NCBI RefSeq assembly: GCF_002953715.1
Contig: NZ_CP025012.1
Location: forward strand, 2,852,001 to 2,916,000
Reading direction: 5' to 3'
Source of the DNA: Rhizobium leguminosarum
GTDB taxonomy: Bacteria; Pseudomonadota; Alphaproteobacteria; Rhizobiales; Rhizobiaceae
Length of the DNA stretch: 64,000 nucleotides
Notes under the pieces: model-generated
The model's database searches: none
What the model saw: the letters and a program-made list of their open reading frames with translations, nothing else
Told to the model about the DNA's origin: nothing
Shown here: in pieces, positions 15,657 to 24,607 of the stretch
Numbering within the stretch: the first letter of the stretch is position 1
Layout: each line of letters opens with the position of its first letter
Program-made: the position numbers and the translations under genes

Positions 15657-18600
15657 TCACTGCGCCTGAACGCCCGGCAACTGGTCGAAATTGAGCGGAC
15701 CCGGCTGTGCTTGCCCGCTGCGCCGTGCCGCTTCCGCCTCGGCGGCAGCCCTCGCCTGCGCATCCGCCTTCGCTTTGGCTTCCGCCGCGCGTGCAGCCTC
15801 TGCCTCGGCAACAGCTTTCTCAGCGGCTGCTTGCTGCGCCAGTGCACGCAGCCGCGCTTCCTCCGCCTGCCGTTGTTTCTCGAGCTCGGCCGCCTTGATG
15901 CGCTCGGCGTCGTTGAACCGGTAGAGCGCCACCTCGCGGCGCAGCCGCTGTTTTTCGAGCACAATCGCCTGCAGCCGTTCGACCCGCCGGCGCTCGCGCT
16001 CAAAAGCGCGCAGCGACAGATAGCTGGTGATATCGGTCACATCCATCGTCTTGCCGGGTGACGGCAGCATGCCGGAAAAATTCAGCTTGAGCGCCGGCTC
16101 GGCGCCGGAAAGCGCTTCGCTGCCCGGATTGAACCCGACACCCAGGGTCGCGCTGACCCGCTCTTCCGGCAGCGCGATCTGCGCATCGGCGGTGATGCGG
16201 GCGAGATCGTTGGCGACGGTGACATTCTGCACCCTCAGCGTCCCGTCAGCGATGTTGAAGGGGACGCCGAGCGGCGGCAGCTTCGCCTCGCCGTTGCTGA
16301 GCAGCGTCTCAATGATCGGGTGCACCTTGCCGGCATTGATCTGCTCCTGCATCGTATCGGTCGCGGCAAGCAGCGGCGGAAGGATGGCAAGGTTCAGCCC
16401 GCGTATGCTGGTATCGCCAAGCCTCAGTTCGCCCGAACCATTGAGCGAGCTGGCGATCTCGCCGATCGTCTTGCCCGAGGCCTCCATCGACAGCGACAAT
16501 CCGAACTTGCCGTTGGCGATCGGCGCACCGTCGCGCAGCCAGACGACGCCGGAAAGATCGGAATCGGCAAGCGCAAGCTTCGTCTGCAGGAAACCCGTGC
16601 CGTTGGCATTGGTGAAGAGCAGGTTGCCGGAAAGCTTTCCGCCGTCCCAGTTGCCCGCCATGTCGTTAAGCTGCAGCTCGTCGCCCTTGTAGGCGACGTT
16701 GCTGGTGAAGTCGGACACCGCCGTTTCCGGCAGGCCGGGCCAGAACTCCTTGGCCGTCAGCTTCACGTTGACGTCGAGATCCTTGAAGATGGGCAGCCCC
16801 AGCGGCGCCGTCGTCAGCTGACCGTTGGCGGGATCGACGATCTGGCCGAACACCGCCTCGCCGAGCCAGCCGGCATCGGCCTTGGAGAGCGTCAGCCCGC
16901 CGCTCGCGGTCGTCTTCGCAGCTTTCCGGTCGAAGCTCAACGCGCCTGAAAATTCGTTGTCGGCCGCATGGCCCTTGAGATCCGAAAAGGCGATCTTGTC
17001 GCTATCGACGGCGGCATTGACCTGCAGGCCGAACGGCAGCCCGGTTCCGGTCTGCGGCAGGGCGATGCCGTTCATGATGAGATAGGGGTCGATATCGGCA
17101 CTGTCGAGCGAAAGCGCGATCTGACCGTTCATAAAGGTCTCCGGCCGGACATCGACCTTGCCGTTGGCGGTGAACGAGGTCCGGTCGGTTGCAAAGCTCA
17201 GCGCCGCATCGGCGGGATCATTGCCCGATACCTTCACCTTCAGCGTCAGGCGGCCGTTGGCCCCGACATCGACTGGCAGCGGATCGAGTCCAGCCTGGCC
17301 GAACAGGATGGACGGCACGGCATTTTCGAGCGTCGCCTCAAGGCTCGTCGTGCCGTTGCCGGTCAGCGCCAAGAGATCGGACATGCGGTAATCGAGATTG
17401 ACGCGGCTGCCGTTCGAGACACCGGCAAGCGTCACCGTCAGCGCGTTGCCCTCGTCGCCGCCGAGCGTCAGCGCGCCGCGAAGCGCCGTATTGCCGTACC
17501 ACCCAGCATTGCGCACCAGCCGGTCAAGCACCGGGTGATGCGGTAGGTGCTCGCGCAGCATGGTAAAGAAGCCGCCGGGGTCGGCCGATTTGAAGGTGAT
17601 TTCACCCGCGCCCTTGTAGTCGAGCAACGAGCCTTCCGCCCTACCCGTCGCCGTCAGCTCTGCGCCTGCGATATTCTTGATCGACAGCCGGTCGACGGCA
17701 AGCGCCCCATCGGCAATCGTAAAGGTGGTCTCGACATTCTCGGCGTCGACGCCGAAGGCCGTGAACTTATCGGCCTTGAGCTGGGCAGCGATCTTGTGGT
17801 CGAGCACGTTATCGCCGGCATCCGGGCCGGTCATGAGCCCGCTCAGCGCCTGCAGCGCGTCCAGATCGAGCGTATCGCCGTTCAGCGCCACCGACAACGT
17901 CGGCGTCTGGCCGGAGATCGCCTGGCGCTCCAGCCGACCCTTCAGCGTCGCCGGTCCGATGGCAATCTCGAGATTTTCAAAACGCTGCAATTCGTGCGTC
18001 AGGCTGACATTGGCGGAAAAGCCCGCCTGCCGCAATTGCCGGATGGCCGGATCGACCGAGCCGGCAAGCCAGGAGGCAAGCCCCGTCGGCTGGCTGGAGG
18101 CCACCACGATCTGGCCATTAAACGAAGCTTCGCCCTGAAGCAGCAGCTTGCCCTTGCCTTCCACCTGCGTGCGCCCCGGCAGCGTGCCGGTGGCGCTATC
18201 GATCATCCAGCCAGTGCCGGCCGGTTCGAGCTCCAGCTGCACGTCGCGCAGCGTCGTATCGCCGGCGACGATCGCCGGCAGTTTGACGCTCGCCTTGCCC
18301 GGCACCTGCGGGATCGGCACCTGCCGGACGACATCGATCAGCGAATTCAGCCGTTGGCGCGCCGAAACAGCGGGATCCCGTGTCGTCTTGCCCGCCGAGC
18401 CCTGGTTGCCGATGCGGTTGACGTCGATCTGCTGCCCATCGGCGGTCAACAGGAACTCCGGCGCATTGCCGGTATCGAGCGTCGCCTCGCCGGTTATGAC
18501 ATAGGGATCGTCCGTCGGGCCGATCTCCATCCGGTATTCGGGAATGCGGATGCGTTCATTGGTGAGCTCGAAGCGGCCCTTGACGCGCGGCGGCTGCTCT

Positions 18601-19367
18601 TTTTTGTTGGCGGGCTTGGCGCTGTTGCGGGTCTCGATCGCTGCCGAAAGCTGGCCTTGATAATTCGGCTTGCTGTCGACGAGCTTCAACTCACCGTCGA
18701 GATCGACGCTGACGGGATGCTCGTCCGGCGAAAGCCTCGTGCGCATGCGCAGCACGCCCTTCTCGTCCGGCTGGCTGCTCGAGATCGAGAAGCCGCCATG
18801 CTCGCCGTCAAGCGCAGCGTCGCCCTCGATGCGCCAGGGGCCGGCCAGCGACTTTGCCGACATTTCCGCATTGAGGCCGGTGATACGACGCGAGCGGCCC
18901 GACTGGTCGTCGATGAATTCGACCTCGCCGCCGCTGACATGGACGTTTTCGAGTACGACTGTCCTTGCCGGTATTTCCGCGCGGCTGCCGCGCATCCAGT
19001 CGAGCGTGCCGTCCTTCAGCAATCTCAAGCGCACCTTCGGATTGACGATGCGCATGTCGAAGATCAGCGCTTCACCCGACAGGAATGGTGCGAGCTCAGC
19101 ATCCATGGAGAACTGCTCGACCTTGACGATCGGCGTACCGTCAGCTTCCTGGCCGACGCGCACGTCATGCAGCGTCACCGATGGAAACGGCAGCAGGCGC
19201 GCATCCACCGTGCCGTAGACCGTGACTTTCTTGCCAATGATGCGGCTTGCCTGATCCTCGAAATTCTTGCGGAAATCCGTCCAGTCGATGAACAGCGGCG
19301 CAAGCAGCGCCACAAACAGCACTACGACGATCACTCCCCCCAGAAAGACGAGGAACCGGCCTACCAA
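15657..19367 (-). CDS. AsmA family protein (giant envelope protein)
   Basis: This 1236-residue protein has one N-terminal membrane segment (VGRFLVFLGGVIVVVLFVAL) followed by the AsmA start signature, APLFIDWTDFRKNFEDQASR then IIGKKVTVYGTVDARLLPFP. Most of the remainder is repetitive beta-strand-rich sequence, as expected for AsmA/TamB-like bridge proteins that span the periplasm and are implicated in lipid transport and outer-membrane homeostasis. A C-terminal AsmA_2-like part lies around 900-1090. The last ~120 residues are unlike the body: a charged segment, then a long Glu/Ala/Lys/Arg-rich helix (AEKAVAEAEAARAAEAKAKA) likely to form a coiled coil. It stands alone between repeats. Family assignment is firm; the transported lipid is unknown. 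Confidence 0.88.
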   Translation of the reverse strand: MVGRFLVFLGGVIVVVLFVALLAPLFIDWTDFRKNFEDQASRIIGKKVTVYGTVDARLLPFPSVTLHDVRVGQEADGTPIVKVEQFSMDAELAPFLSGEALIFDMRIVNPKVRLRLLKDGTLDWMRGSRAEIPARTVVLENVHVSGGEVEFIDDQSGRSRRITGLNAEMSAKSLAGPWRIEGDAALDGEHGGFSISSSQPDEKGVLRMRTRLSPDEHPVSVDLDGELKLVDSKPNYQGQLSAAIETRNSAKPANKKEQPPRVKGRFELTNERIRIPEYRMEIGPTDDPYVITGEATLDTGNAPEFLLTADGQQIDVNRIGNQGSAGKTTRDPAVSARQRLNSLIDVVRQVPIPQVPGKASVKLPAIVAGDTTLRDVQLELEPAGTGWMIDSATGTLPGRTQVEGKGKLLLQGEASFNGQIVVASSQPTGLASWLAGSVDPAIRQLRQAGFSANVSLTHELQRFENLEIAIGPATLKGRLERQAISGQTPTLSVALNGDTLDLDALQALSGLMTGPDAGDNVLDHKIAAQLKADKFTAFGVDAENVETTFTIADGALAVDRLSIKNIAGAELTATGRAEGSLLDYKGAGEITFKSADPGGFFTMLREHLPHHPVLDRLVRNAGWYGNTALRGALTLGGDEGNALTVTLAGVSNGSRVNLDYRMSDLLALTGNGTTSLEATLENAVPSILFGQAGLDPLPVDVGANGRLTLKVKVSGNDPADAALSFATDRTSFTANGKVDVRPETFMNGQIALSLDSADIDPYLIMNGIALPQTGTGLPFGLQVNAAVDSDKIAFSDLKGHAADNEFSGALSFDRKAAKTTASGGLTLSKADAGWLGEAVFGQIVDPANGQLTTAPLGLPIFKDLDVNVKLTAKEFWPGLPETAVSDFTSNVAYKGDELQLNDMAGNWDGGKLSGNLLFTNANGTGFLQTKLALADSDLSGVVWLRDGAPIANGKFGLSLSMEASGKTIGEIASSLNGSGELRLGDTSIRGLNLAILPPLLAATDTMQEQINAGKVHPIIETLLSNGEAKLPPLGVPFNIADGTLRVQNVTVANDLARITADAQIALPEERVSATLGVGFNPGSEALSGAEPALKLNFSGMLPSPGKTMDVTDITSYLSLRAFERERRRVERLQAIVLEKQRLRREVALYRFNDAERIKAAELEKQRQAEEARLRALAQQAAAEKAVAEAEAARAAEAKAKADAQARAAAEAEAARRSGQAQPGPLNFDQLPGVQAQ

Positions 19368-19403
19368 TGCAAAGCGTCTCCATTCGGGATTCTGTTGCCG
19401 ACA

Positions 19404-19520
19404 CTAGAGCATGATGCCGAAAAGTGTGAGCGGTTTTCGGACGACATCATGCTCTAACTCTTTATTTGAGAACAGGATTCAGATTTCAGGTTGAGCCGGC
19501 GCAACATCATCCTGTTCTAG
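19404..19520. repeat. Dispersed palindromic repeat, family B
   Basis: TAGAGCATGATG (19405-19416) and CATCATGCTCTA (19445-19456) form a perfect 12-bp inverted repeat around CCGAAAA / TTTTCGG (19417-19437). A second part follows: GAACAGGATT (19470-19479) with TCCTGTTCTAG (19510-19520). The layout mirrors family A (CCCAAAA...TTTTGGG), but the outer words differ. It fills the gap between the AsmA and FAD-oxidoreductase genes. Confidence 0.7.
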
Positions 19521-19569
19521 CGCTATTCATGCCGGGGGCAAGGCCCAAGTTCATGAGAATATTCCGTTT

Positions 19570-20982
19570 TCAGCCATGGTGGAAAATCTTGCCGGGATTG
19601 AAGATATCGTCTGGATCGAGCGCCTGTTTCACCTGTCGCATCAGATCCACCGCGCCGCCGAGCTCCTGTTCCAGAAACGCCATCTTGCCTTGCCCGATCC
19701 CGTGTTCGCCGGTGCATGTCCCGTCCAGGTCGAGCGCCCGCTGGTTGAGTCGCTGCACGAAGCTCTCAGCCCTGGCGATGTCTTCGGCACTCCTGTCGTC
19801 GAACAACAGCAGCACATGGAAGTTCCCGTCGCCGGCATGGCCGACGATCGGCCCCAACAGCCCGTGCTCCTCGATATCCGCCTGCGTTTCGGAAACACAA
19901 TCGGCGAGCCTCGATATCGGAACACAAACATCGGTCGAAAGTGCGGCAAGCCCAGGCGCCAGCGCCCTTGCGGCCCAATAGGCGTCGTGGCGCGCCTTCC
20001 AGAGCTTCGTCCGATCCTCGGCATTGGCCGTCCACAGGAATTCGCCGCCGCCGCATTCCGCCGCGATCTCGGCAAAGGCTGCCGATTGCAACGGCACCGT
20101 CTCGTCGGTGCCGTGGAATTCGAGGAACAGCGTCGGGCTTTCGGCATATGAGAGCTTGGAATAGGCGTTGCAGGCCCGCATCTGCACCGTATCGAGCAGC
20201 TCGATGCGCGCCACCGGAATGCCCATCTGGATCGTCATGATGACGGCATCGCAAGCGGCCTTGATGCTTGGAAAGGCACAGGCCCCTCCGGCGATCTTCT
20301 GCGGAATCGCCTGCAAGCGCAGCGTCACCGAAGTCAGGATGCCGAGCGTGCCCTCGGCGCCGACGAAGAGCCGCGTCAGGTCGTAGCCCGCCGAGGATTT
20401 GCGGGCGCGCCGGGCCGTGCGGATCTCCTCGCCATTGGCGGTGACCGCGGTGACGGCAAGCACATTGTCCTTCATCGTTCCGTAGCGCACCGCATTGGTG
20501 CCGGAGGCCCGCGTCGAGGCCATGCCGCCGATCGAGGCGTTGGCGCCGGGATCGATCGGGAAGAACAGGCCGGTATCGCGCAAGTGGATGTTCAGCGCCT
20601 CGCGTGTCACACCCGGTTCGACGGTGCAGTCGAGATCTTCGGGATTGACCTCGAGCACCCGGTTCATGCGGCTGAAATCGATCGAAATACCGCCATTGGC
20701 GGCATTGACCTGGCCCTCCAGCGAGGTGCCGACACCGAAGCCGATCACCGGCACCTTGTGGGTCGCACACACCCTGACCGCTACCTTCACGTCCTCGGCG
20801 CTCTCGGCGAAGAGCACACCGTCCGGCAGCTGCGGCGGGATGTAAGTGGTCGTATGGGCATGCTGTTCGCGGAAGGACTGGCCGGTCTGAAAACGTTCGC
20901 CGAAGCTCTGCTTGAGAATACCAAGCACCGCGGCAATTCCGGCCTCGTTGCGTGTGCCCGCCTTCGCGTCCTTCAGCGCCAT
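19570..20982 (-). CDS. FAD-linked oxidase, D-lactate dehydrogenase/glycolate oxidase GlcD type
   Basis: This 470-residue flavoprotein has a PCMH-type FAD-binding domain. Landmarks are VPVIGFGVGTSLEGQVNAAN, then PGANASIGGMASTRASGTNA and the TRLFVGAEGTLGILTSVTLR loop. The C-terminal FAD-oxidase domain carries the signature DGTCTGEHGIGQGKMAFL, and GHAGDGNFHVLLLF contains the active-site His. These features fit cytochrome-linked D-lactate dehydrogenases and GlcD, which oxidise D-2-hydroxy acids. The ATG at 20982 is chosen, with GGGAG nine bases upstream; a start 23 codons earlier exists without a clear ribosome site. It stands alone with no glcE or glcF neighbour, favouring a D-lactate dehydrogenase-like role. 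Confidence 0.85.
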   Translation of the reverse strand: MALKDAKAGTRNEAGIAAVLGILKQSFGERFQTGQSFREQHAHTTTYIPPQLPDGVLFAESAEDVKVAVRVCATHKVPVIGFGVGTSLEGQVNAANGGISIDFSRMNRVLEVNPEDLDCTVEPGVTREALNIHLRDTGLFFPIDPGANASIGGMASTRASGTNAVRYGTMKDNVLAVTAVTANGEEIRTARRARKSSAGYDLTRLFVGAEGTLGILTSVTLRLQAIPQKIAGGACAFPSIKAACDAVIMTIQMGIPVARIELLDTVQMRACNAYSKLSYAESPTLFLEFHGTDETVPLQSAAFAEIAAECGGGEFLWTANAEDRTKLWKARHDAYWAARALAPGLAALSTDVCVPISRLADCVSETQADIEEHGLLGPIVGHAGDGNFHVLLLFDDRSAEDIARAESFVQRLNQRALDLDGTCTGEHGIGQGKMAFLEQELGGAVDLMRQVKQALDPDDIFNPGKIFHHG

Positions 20983-21144
20983 CCCTTTGATCTCCCTGCC
21001 ATTCCGCAGAAACCATATCGTGTTCCGCAGCTCAGGCTGGGTATGCGGCAAGTCAAAGCGGCTGTCCAGTTAAGATTGGCAGAAGATTTCATTCCCCTTT
21101 TGTTATAGGCCGGTGGCTATAGCCAGATCCGCCGCCCTCGCACC

Positions 21145-22179
21145 TCAGACAATCGGCGGATTGAGCCGCGCAAAACCCTCCTGCCGCCGATAGGGAAAAT
21201 AGGGATAGGGCGCAGTGACAGTGCTGACCGCGTCGAGCCTTTCGATCTGCTCCTTCGACAGGCTCCAGCCGCTCGCGTCGAGGTTCTGCCTGAGCTGTTC
21301 CTCATTGCGGGCGCCGATGATGACGCTCGATACCGTCGGCCGGCCGAGCAGCCAGTTGATGGCGATCTGCGGCACCGTCCGGCCGGTTTCCAATGCGATG
21401 GCATCCAGAAGCTCGACGATGTCGAATAGTTTCTCGTCGTCGACAGGCGGGCCGTATTGCGCCGTCTCGTGCAGCCGGCTTGCCTTGGGCAGCGGCTGGC
21501 CGCGGCGGATCTTGCCGGTCAGCCGGCCCCAGGCAAGTGGGCTCCAGACGAGGGCTCCCACACCCTGGTCGGCACCAAGCGGCATCAACTCCCATTCGTA
21601 GTCTCGCCCCGCCAGCGAATAATAGACCTGATGGGCGACATAACGCGGATAGCCCCAGCGCTCGGCGGCGGCAAGCGACTTCATCAGTTCCCAGCCGGCA
21701 AAATTGGAAACGCCGACATAACGGATCTTGCCTGCAGCGACGAGCCCGTCGAGCGTCGACAGCACCTCCTCGACCGGCGTCGAGGCATCGAAGGCGTGAA
21801 GCTGCAAGAGGTCGATATAGTCGGTCCCGAGCCGGCGCAGCGCATCCTCGGTCGCGCGGATCAGCCGCGCCCGCGACGTTCCCCAGTCCTGCGGCCCCTC
21901 GCCCATTGGCAGCGCCGTCTTCGTCGAGATCAGCACAGCGTCTCGCCGGCCTCGGATCGCCTGGCCGAGCACCTCCTCGGAAGCGCCGGCCGAATAGACG
22001 TCGGCCGTGTCGAAGAGATTGACGCCGGCTTCGAGGCAGATATCGACAAGCCGCCGCGCTTCCTCGGCATCGGTATTGCCCCAGGCGCCGAACAGCGGCC
22101 CGCTGCCGCCGAATGTGCCCGCGCCGAAGCTCAAGACCGATACTCTGAGGCCGGAGGCACCGAGATTTCTGTAGTCCAT
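21145..22179 (-). CDS. Aldo/keto reductase
   Basis: This 344-residue NADPH-dependent TIM-barrel oxidoreductase has the catalytic tetrad in order: Asp and Tyr in NLFDTADVYSAGASEEVLGQ, Lys in VLISTKTALP and His in LLQLHAFD. The NADP-binding C-terminal part reads VSSVIIGARNEEQLRQNLDA. It resembles the YajO/Tas-like AKR group with broad carbonyl substrates. The start is the ATG at 22179, with GGAGA seven bases upstream. The LysR-type gene 92 bp away on the other strand is its probable regulator. Confidence 0.9.
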   Translation of the reverse strand: MDYRNLGASGLRVSVLSFGAGTFGGSGPLFGAWGNTDAEEARRLVDICLEAGVNLFDTADVYSAGASEEVLGQAIRGRRDAVLISTKTALPMGEGPQDWGTSRARLIRATEDALRRLGTDYIDLLQLHAFDASTPVEEVLSTLDGLVAAGKIRYVGVSNFAGWELMKSLAAAERWGYPRYVAHQVYYSLAGRDYEWELMPLGADQGVGALVWSPLAWGRLTGKIRRGQPLPKASRLHETAQYGPPVDDEKLFDIVELLDAIALETGRTVPQIAINWLLGRPTVSSVIIGARNEEQLRQNLDASGWSLSKEQIERLDAVSTVTAPYPYFPYRRQEGFARLNPPIV

Positions 22180-22271
22180 GGATCTGTCTCCTGTATTTCC
22201 TATCAGATAGACCTCGGTCGCCCGATGATATAGATTGCCTAAAAGCAAATCATCTGTGACTTAAATTCATC

Positions 22272-23174
22272 ATGAGCCGTCAGGACATCAATCGCTCCGG
22301 CGAAATGGAAGTCTTTGTCAGCGTCGTCGAGCGCGGTGGCTTTTCCGCGGCCGCCACGGCCCGGCGCATGACGCCGTCGGCTGTCAGCAAGCTCGTCGCC
22401 CGGCTGGAGACCCGCCTCGGCGCCCGCCTCGTCAACCGTTCGACCCGCAGGCTGCAACTGACGCCGGAAGGCTGCGCCTTCTACGAGCGCAGCATCGCCA
22501 TCCTTGCCGATATCGCCGAGGCTGAACGTCAGGTCTCGACAGGCGAACAGGCCTCAGGCCGCATCCGCATCAACACCAGCGGCTCCTTCGGCAACCATGT
22601 GCTGGCGCCGCTCGTGCCTGCCTTCATGGCGCTTCATCCGGCCGTGACACTGGATATTTCCCATACCGACAGGATAGTCGACCTGATGGAAGAACGCGCC
22701 GATGTCGCGATCCGCGCCGGCCCGTTGAAGAATTCCAGCCTGATCGCCCGCAAGCTTGGCGCCACCAGCAGGATCATCGTCGCGTCGCCGGATTATCTAT
22801 CGCGCCACGGCGAACCACGCTCGACCGCCGATCTCCGCCGCCATTGCCGCATCGGCTTTTCCTACGCCCGCGCCGTAGAGGGCTGGCCGCTGCGCGAGGA
22901 CGGCGAAACGCTGATGATCCCGATCACCCCCGGCGTGCAGGTGGGAGACGGCGAGGCGATGCGCCACCTCGCTTTATCAGGCGCCGGCCTTGCCCGCCTT
23001 GCCGCCTTCACCGTGCGCCCCGATATCGAAGCCGGGCGCCTGGTGCCGGTGCTCGAAGAGGCCAATCCCGGCGATCTCGAGGAGTTTTACGCCCTCTATA
23101 TGGGCCAGGGCGGCCTACTGCCGGCGCGTGTACGCGCCCTGCTTGATTTTCTTGCCAGCCATGTGCGTTTCTGA
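22272..23174 (+). CDS. LysR family transcriptional regulator
   Basis: This 300-residue protein has an N-terminal winged helix-turn-helix (residues ~10-68; FVSVVERGGFSAAATARRMT, then PSAVSKLVARLETRLGARLV) and a C-terminal periplasmic-binding-like effector domain (about 95-295; RIRINTSGSFGNHVLAPLVP). The group resembles the AaeR/DsdC-like LysR proteins often found divergent from oxidoreductases. It faces away from the aldo/keto reductase gene and likely controls it and itself from the shared region. The effector is unknown. Confidence 0.92.
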   Translation: MSRQDINRSGEMEVFVSVVERGGFSAAATARRMTPSAVSKLVARLETRLGARLVNRSTRRLQLTPEGCAFYERSIAILADIAEAERQVSTGEQASGRIRINTSGSFGNHVLAPLVPAFMALHPAVTLDISHTDRIVDLMEERADVAIRAGPLKNSSLIARKLGATSRIIVASPDYLSRHGEPRSTADLRRHCRIGFSYARAVEGWPLREDGETLMIPITPGVQVGDGEAMRHLALSGAGLARLAAFTVRPDIEAGRLVPVLEEANPGDLEEFYALYMGQGGLLPARVRALLDFLASHVRF

Positions 23175-23260
23175 CGATACCCCGCCCAAACCGTGCAGCG
23201 GCTTCGGAGGGAGACATACAAAACAATGGCTTAGAGCGGCCGCATGAATCAAATTCGCAT
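23175..23260. repeat. Dispersed rhizobial repeat, family A (degenerate copy)
   Basis: CGCCCAAACCGTGCAGCGGC and AGACATACAAAACAATGGCT correspond to the left half and A-rich centre of the 50177 copy. The right end CGCATGAATCAAATTC is nearly identical to other copies. It begins directly after the LysR stop codon. Confidence 0.6.
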
Positions 23261-23290
23261 TCCAGGGCGCTGGGAAGTCAGATTTCGCAA

Positions 23291-23320
23291 TTGACCGCCC
23301 GTCTTCCACCCGCCTATACC
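23291..23320 (+). promoter_or_regulatory. Sigma70-type promoter for the AbrB-family gene
   Basis: TTGACC (23291-23296) and TATACC (23315-23320) are 18 bp apart and point toward the gene at 23427. A GCCGGC / GCCGGC hairpin (23333-23351) lies just downstream, in the predicted leader. Confidence 0.5.
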
Positions 23321-23426
23321 GGACCCGCGCCAGCCGGCTCTTGTAGCCGGCCTTTCTTCGTCATGCCGGAGCCCCTCCCATCTTCAGCCTCAGGGCTTGG
23401 CGCCGGCCAGGAAAGACACGGGGATC

Positions 23427-24521
23427 ATGTCATTCAGCGACGCAAGCCGCCTGCTGCGGGATGCCGGCCTGCCGAAATGGGCGCTGCTGCTCGCGCTTTC
23501 CACTGCTCTCGTCGTCTTCCTCCAGCTCTTCGCCCTGCCGGCCTCGCTGCTGATCGGACCGATGGTCGCGGCAATCGCACTGGCGCTGACTGTCGGCAAG
23601 GGAAAGCTTCGCGTGCCGTTCTGGCCGCTGCAGGTCGGCCAGGTCCTCGTCGGCCTGATGATGGCGCGCACCATCACCCCTGACATTCTCGGCACCATGG
23701 CGAAGGACGCGCCGCTCTTCCTGCTGTTCATCTTCTCGGTCATCGCCATCGCCACCGGCCTCGGCTGGCTGCTGACGCGCTGGCAGGTGCTGCCGGGCAC
23801 GACCGCAGTCTGGGGCTCCTCGCCGGGCGGCGCCTCCGCCATGGTCATCATGTCGGAAGCCTATGGCGCCGATGGCCGTCTCGTCGCCTTCATGCAGTAT
23901 CTGCGCGTCGTCTTCGTCGCCGTCGGCGCCTCGGTGATCTCGCGCCTGTGGGTGGCAGCCGACGGCACCGAGCCGCCGCCGCTTGTCCTCTTTCCCGAGA
24001 TTGACTGGCCGGCCTTTGCAGCGACGATGGCTTTTGCGGTCTTTTGTGCCTATGGCGTTTGGCGCCTGCGCCTCCAGGGCGGCACGATCATCGTGCCGCT
24101 CTTTCTCGGCGCCTTGCTGCAGGGCATGGGCCTCCTGAAGATCGAGCTGCCGATGTGGCTGCTCGCCATCGCCTATGCGCTGGTCGGCTGGAGCATCGGC
24201 CTGCGTTTCACCCGCTCGATCCTCAAGCACGTGGCGCGCGCCCTGCCGAGGGTATCGGCCTGCATCGTGCTGCTGATGGCGCTCTGCGGCTGTATGGCGG
24301 TGGCCCTTCACGTCTTCGCCGGCATAGATCCGCTGACCGCCTATCTCGCCACCAGCCCCGGGGGCGCCGATTCCGTCGCTATCATCGCCGCCTCCAGCGA
24401 TGTCGACGTGCCCTTCGTCATGGCGATGCAGACCGGCCGCTTCCTGGTGATCCTGATGATCGGCCCGATGCTCGCCCGTTTCATCGCGCGCCGTTCCGGC
24501 CTTGCGGAAAATCCCGCCTGA
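23427..24521 (+). CDS. AbrB family membrane protein (ammonia monooxygenase-like annotation)
   Basis: This 364-residue integral membrane protein has about ten hydrophobic segments in two similar halves. Each half holds a related loop: GSSPGGASAMVIMSEAYGAD (around 130) and LATSPGGADSVAIIAASSDV (around 310). This duplicated SPGG(A)-type motif is the hallmark of the AbrB family (PF05145). The old name 'ammonia monooxygenase' is misleading; members are putative transporters and some are regulators of alkyl-hydroperoxide or aidB. The ATG at 23427 is preferred over a TTG ten codons earlier. The stop codon lies at the edge of a family A repeat. Confidence 0.8.
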   Translation: MSFSDASRLLRDAGLPKWALLLALSTALVVFLQLFALPASLLIGPMVAAIALALTVGKGKLRVPFWPLQVGQVLVGLMMARTITPDILGTMAKDAPLFLLFIFSVIAIATGLGWLLTRWQVLPGTTAVWGSSPGGASAMVIMSEAYGADGRLVAFMQYLRVVFVAVGASVISRLWVAADGTEPPPLVLFPEIDWPAFAATMAFAVFCAYGVWRLRLQGGTIIVPLFLGALLQGMGLLKIELPMWLLAIAYALVGWSIGLRFTRSILKHVARALPRVSACIVLLMALCGCMAVALHVFAGIDPLTAYLATSPGGADSVAIIAASSDVDVPFVMAMQTGRFLVILMIGPMLARFIARRSGLAENPA

Positions 24522-24607
24522 TGCATGTCGCCCAAAAGTGCGATGCGGTCTTGGGATAACGACATGCGTAAATCAAAGACTTAAAGCGCGTTGCATGAAT
24601 CCGGATT
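24520..24607. repeat. Dispersed rhizobial repeat, family A
   Basis: GATGCATGTCGCCCAAAAGTG, then CGATGCGGTCTTGGGATAAC and GACATGCGTAAATC form an inverted pair (ATGCATGTCG / CGACATGCGT) around CCCAAAA. AAAGACTTAAAGCGCGTTGC and ATGAATCCGGAT complete the element. It starts inside the AbrB stop codon and supplies the 3' end of the convergent AraC gene, so it is wedged between two converging genes. Confidence 0.75.

Noticed and set aside
17547..19457. A 636-residue open frame opposite the AsmA-like gene
   Set aside because: Antisense to a typical AsmA protein; no domain, low-complexity composition.
23333..23351. GCCGGC-N7-GCCGGC hairpin as a LysR terminator
   Set aside because: No real T run follows, and it lies downstream of a promoter-like pair, so it is more likely part of the leader of the AbrB-family gene.
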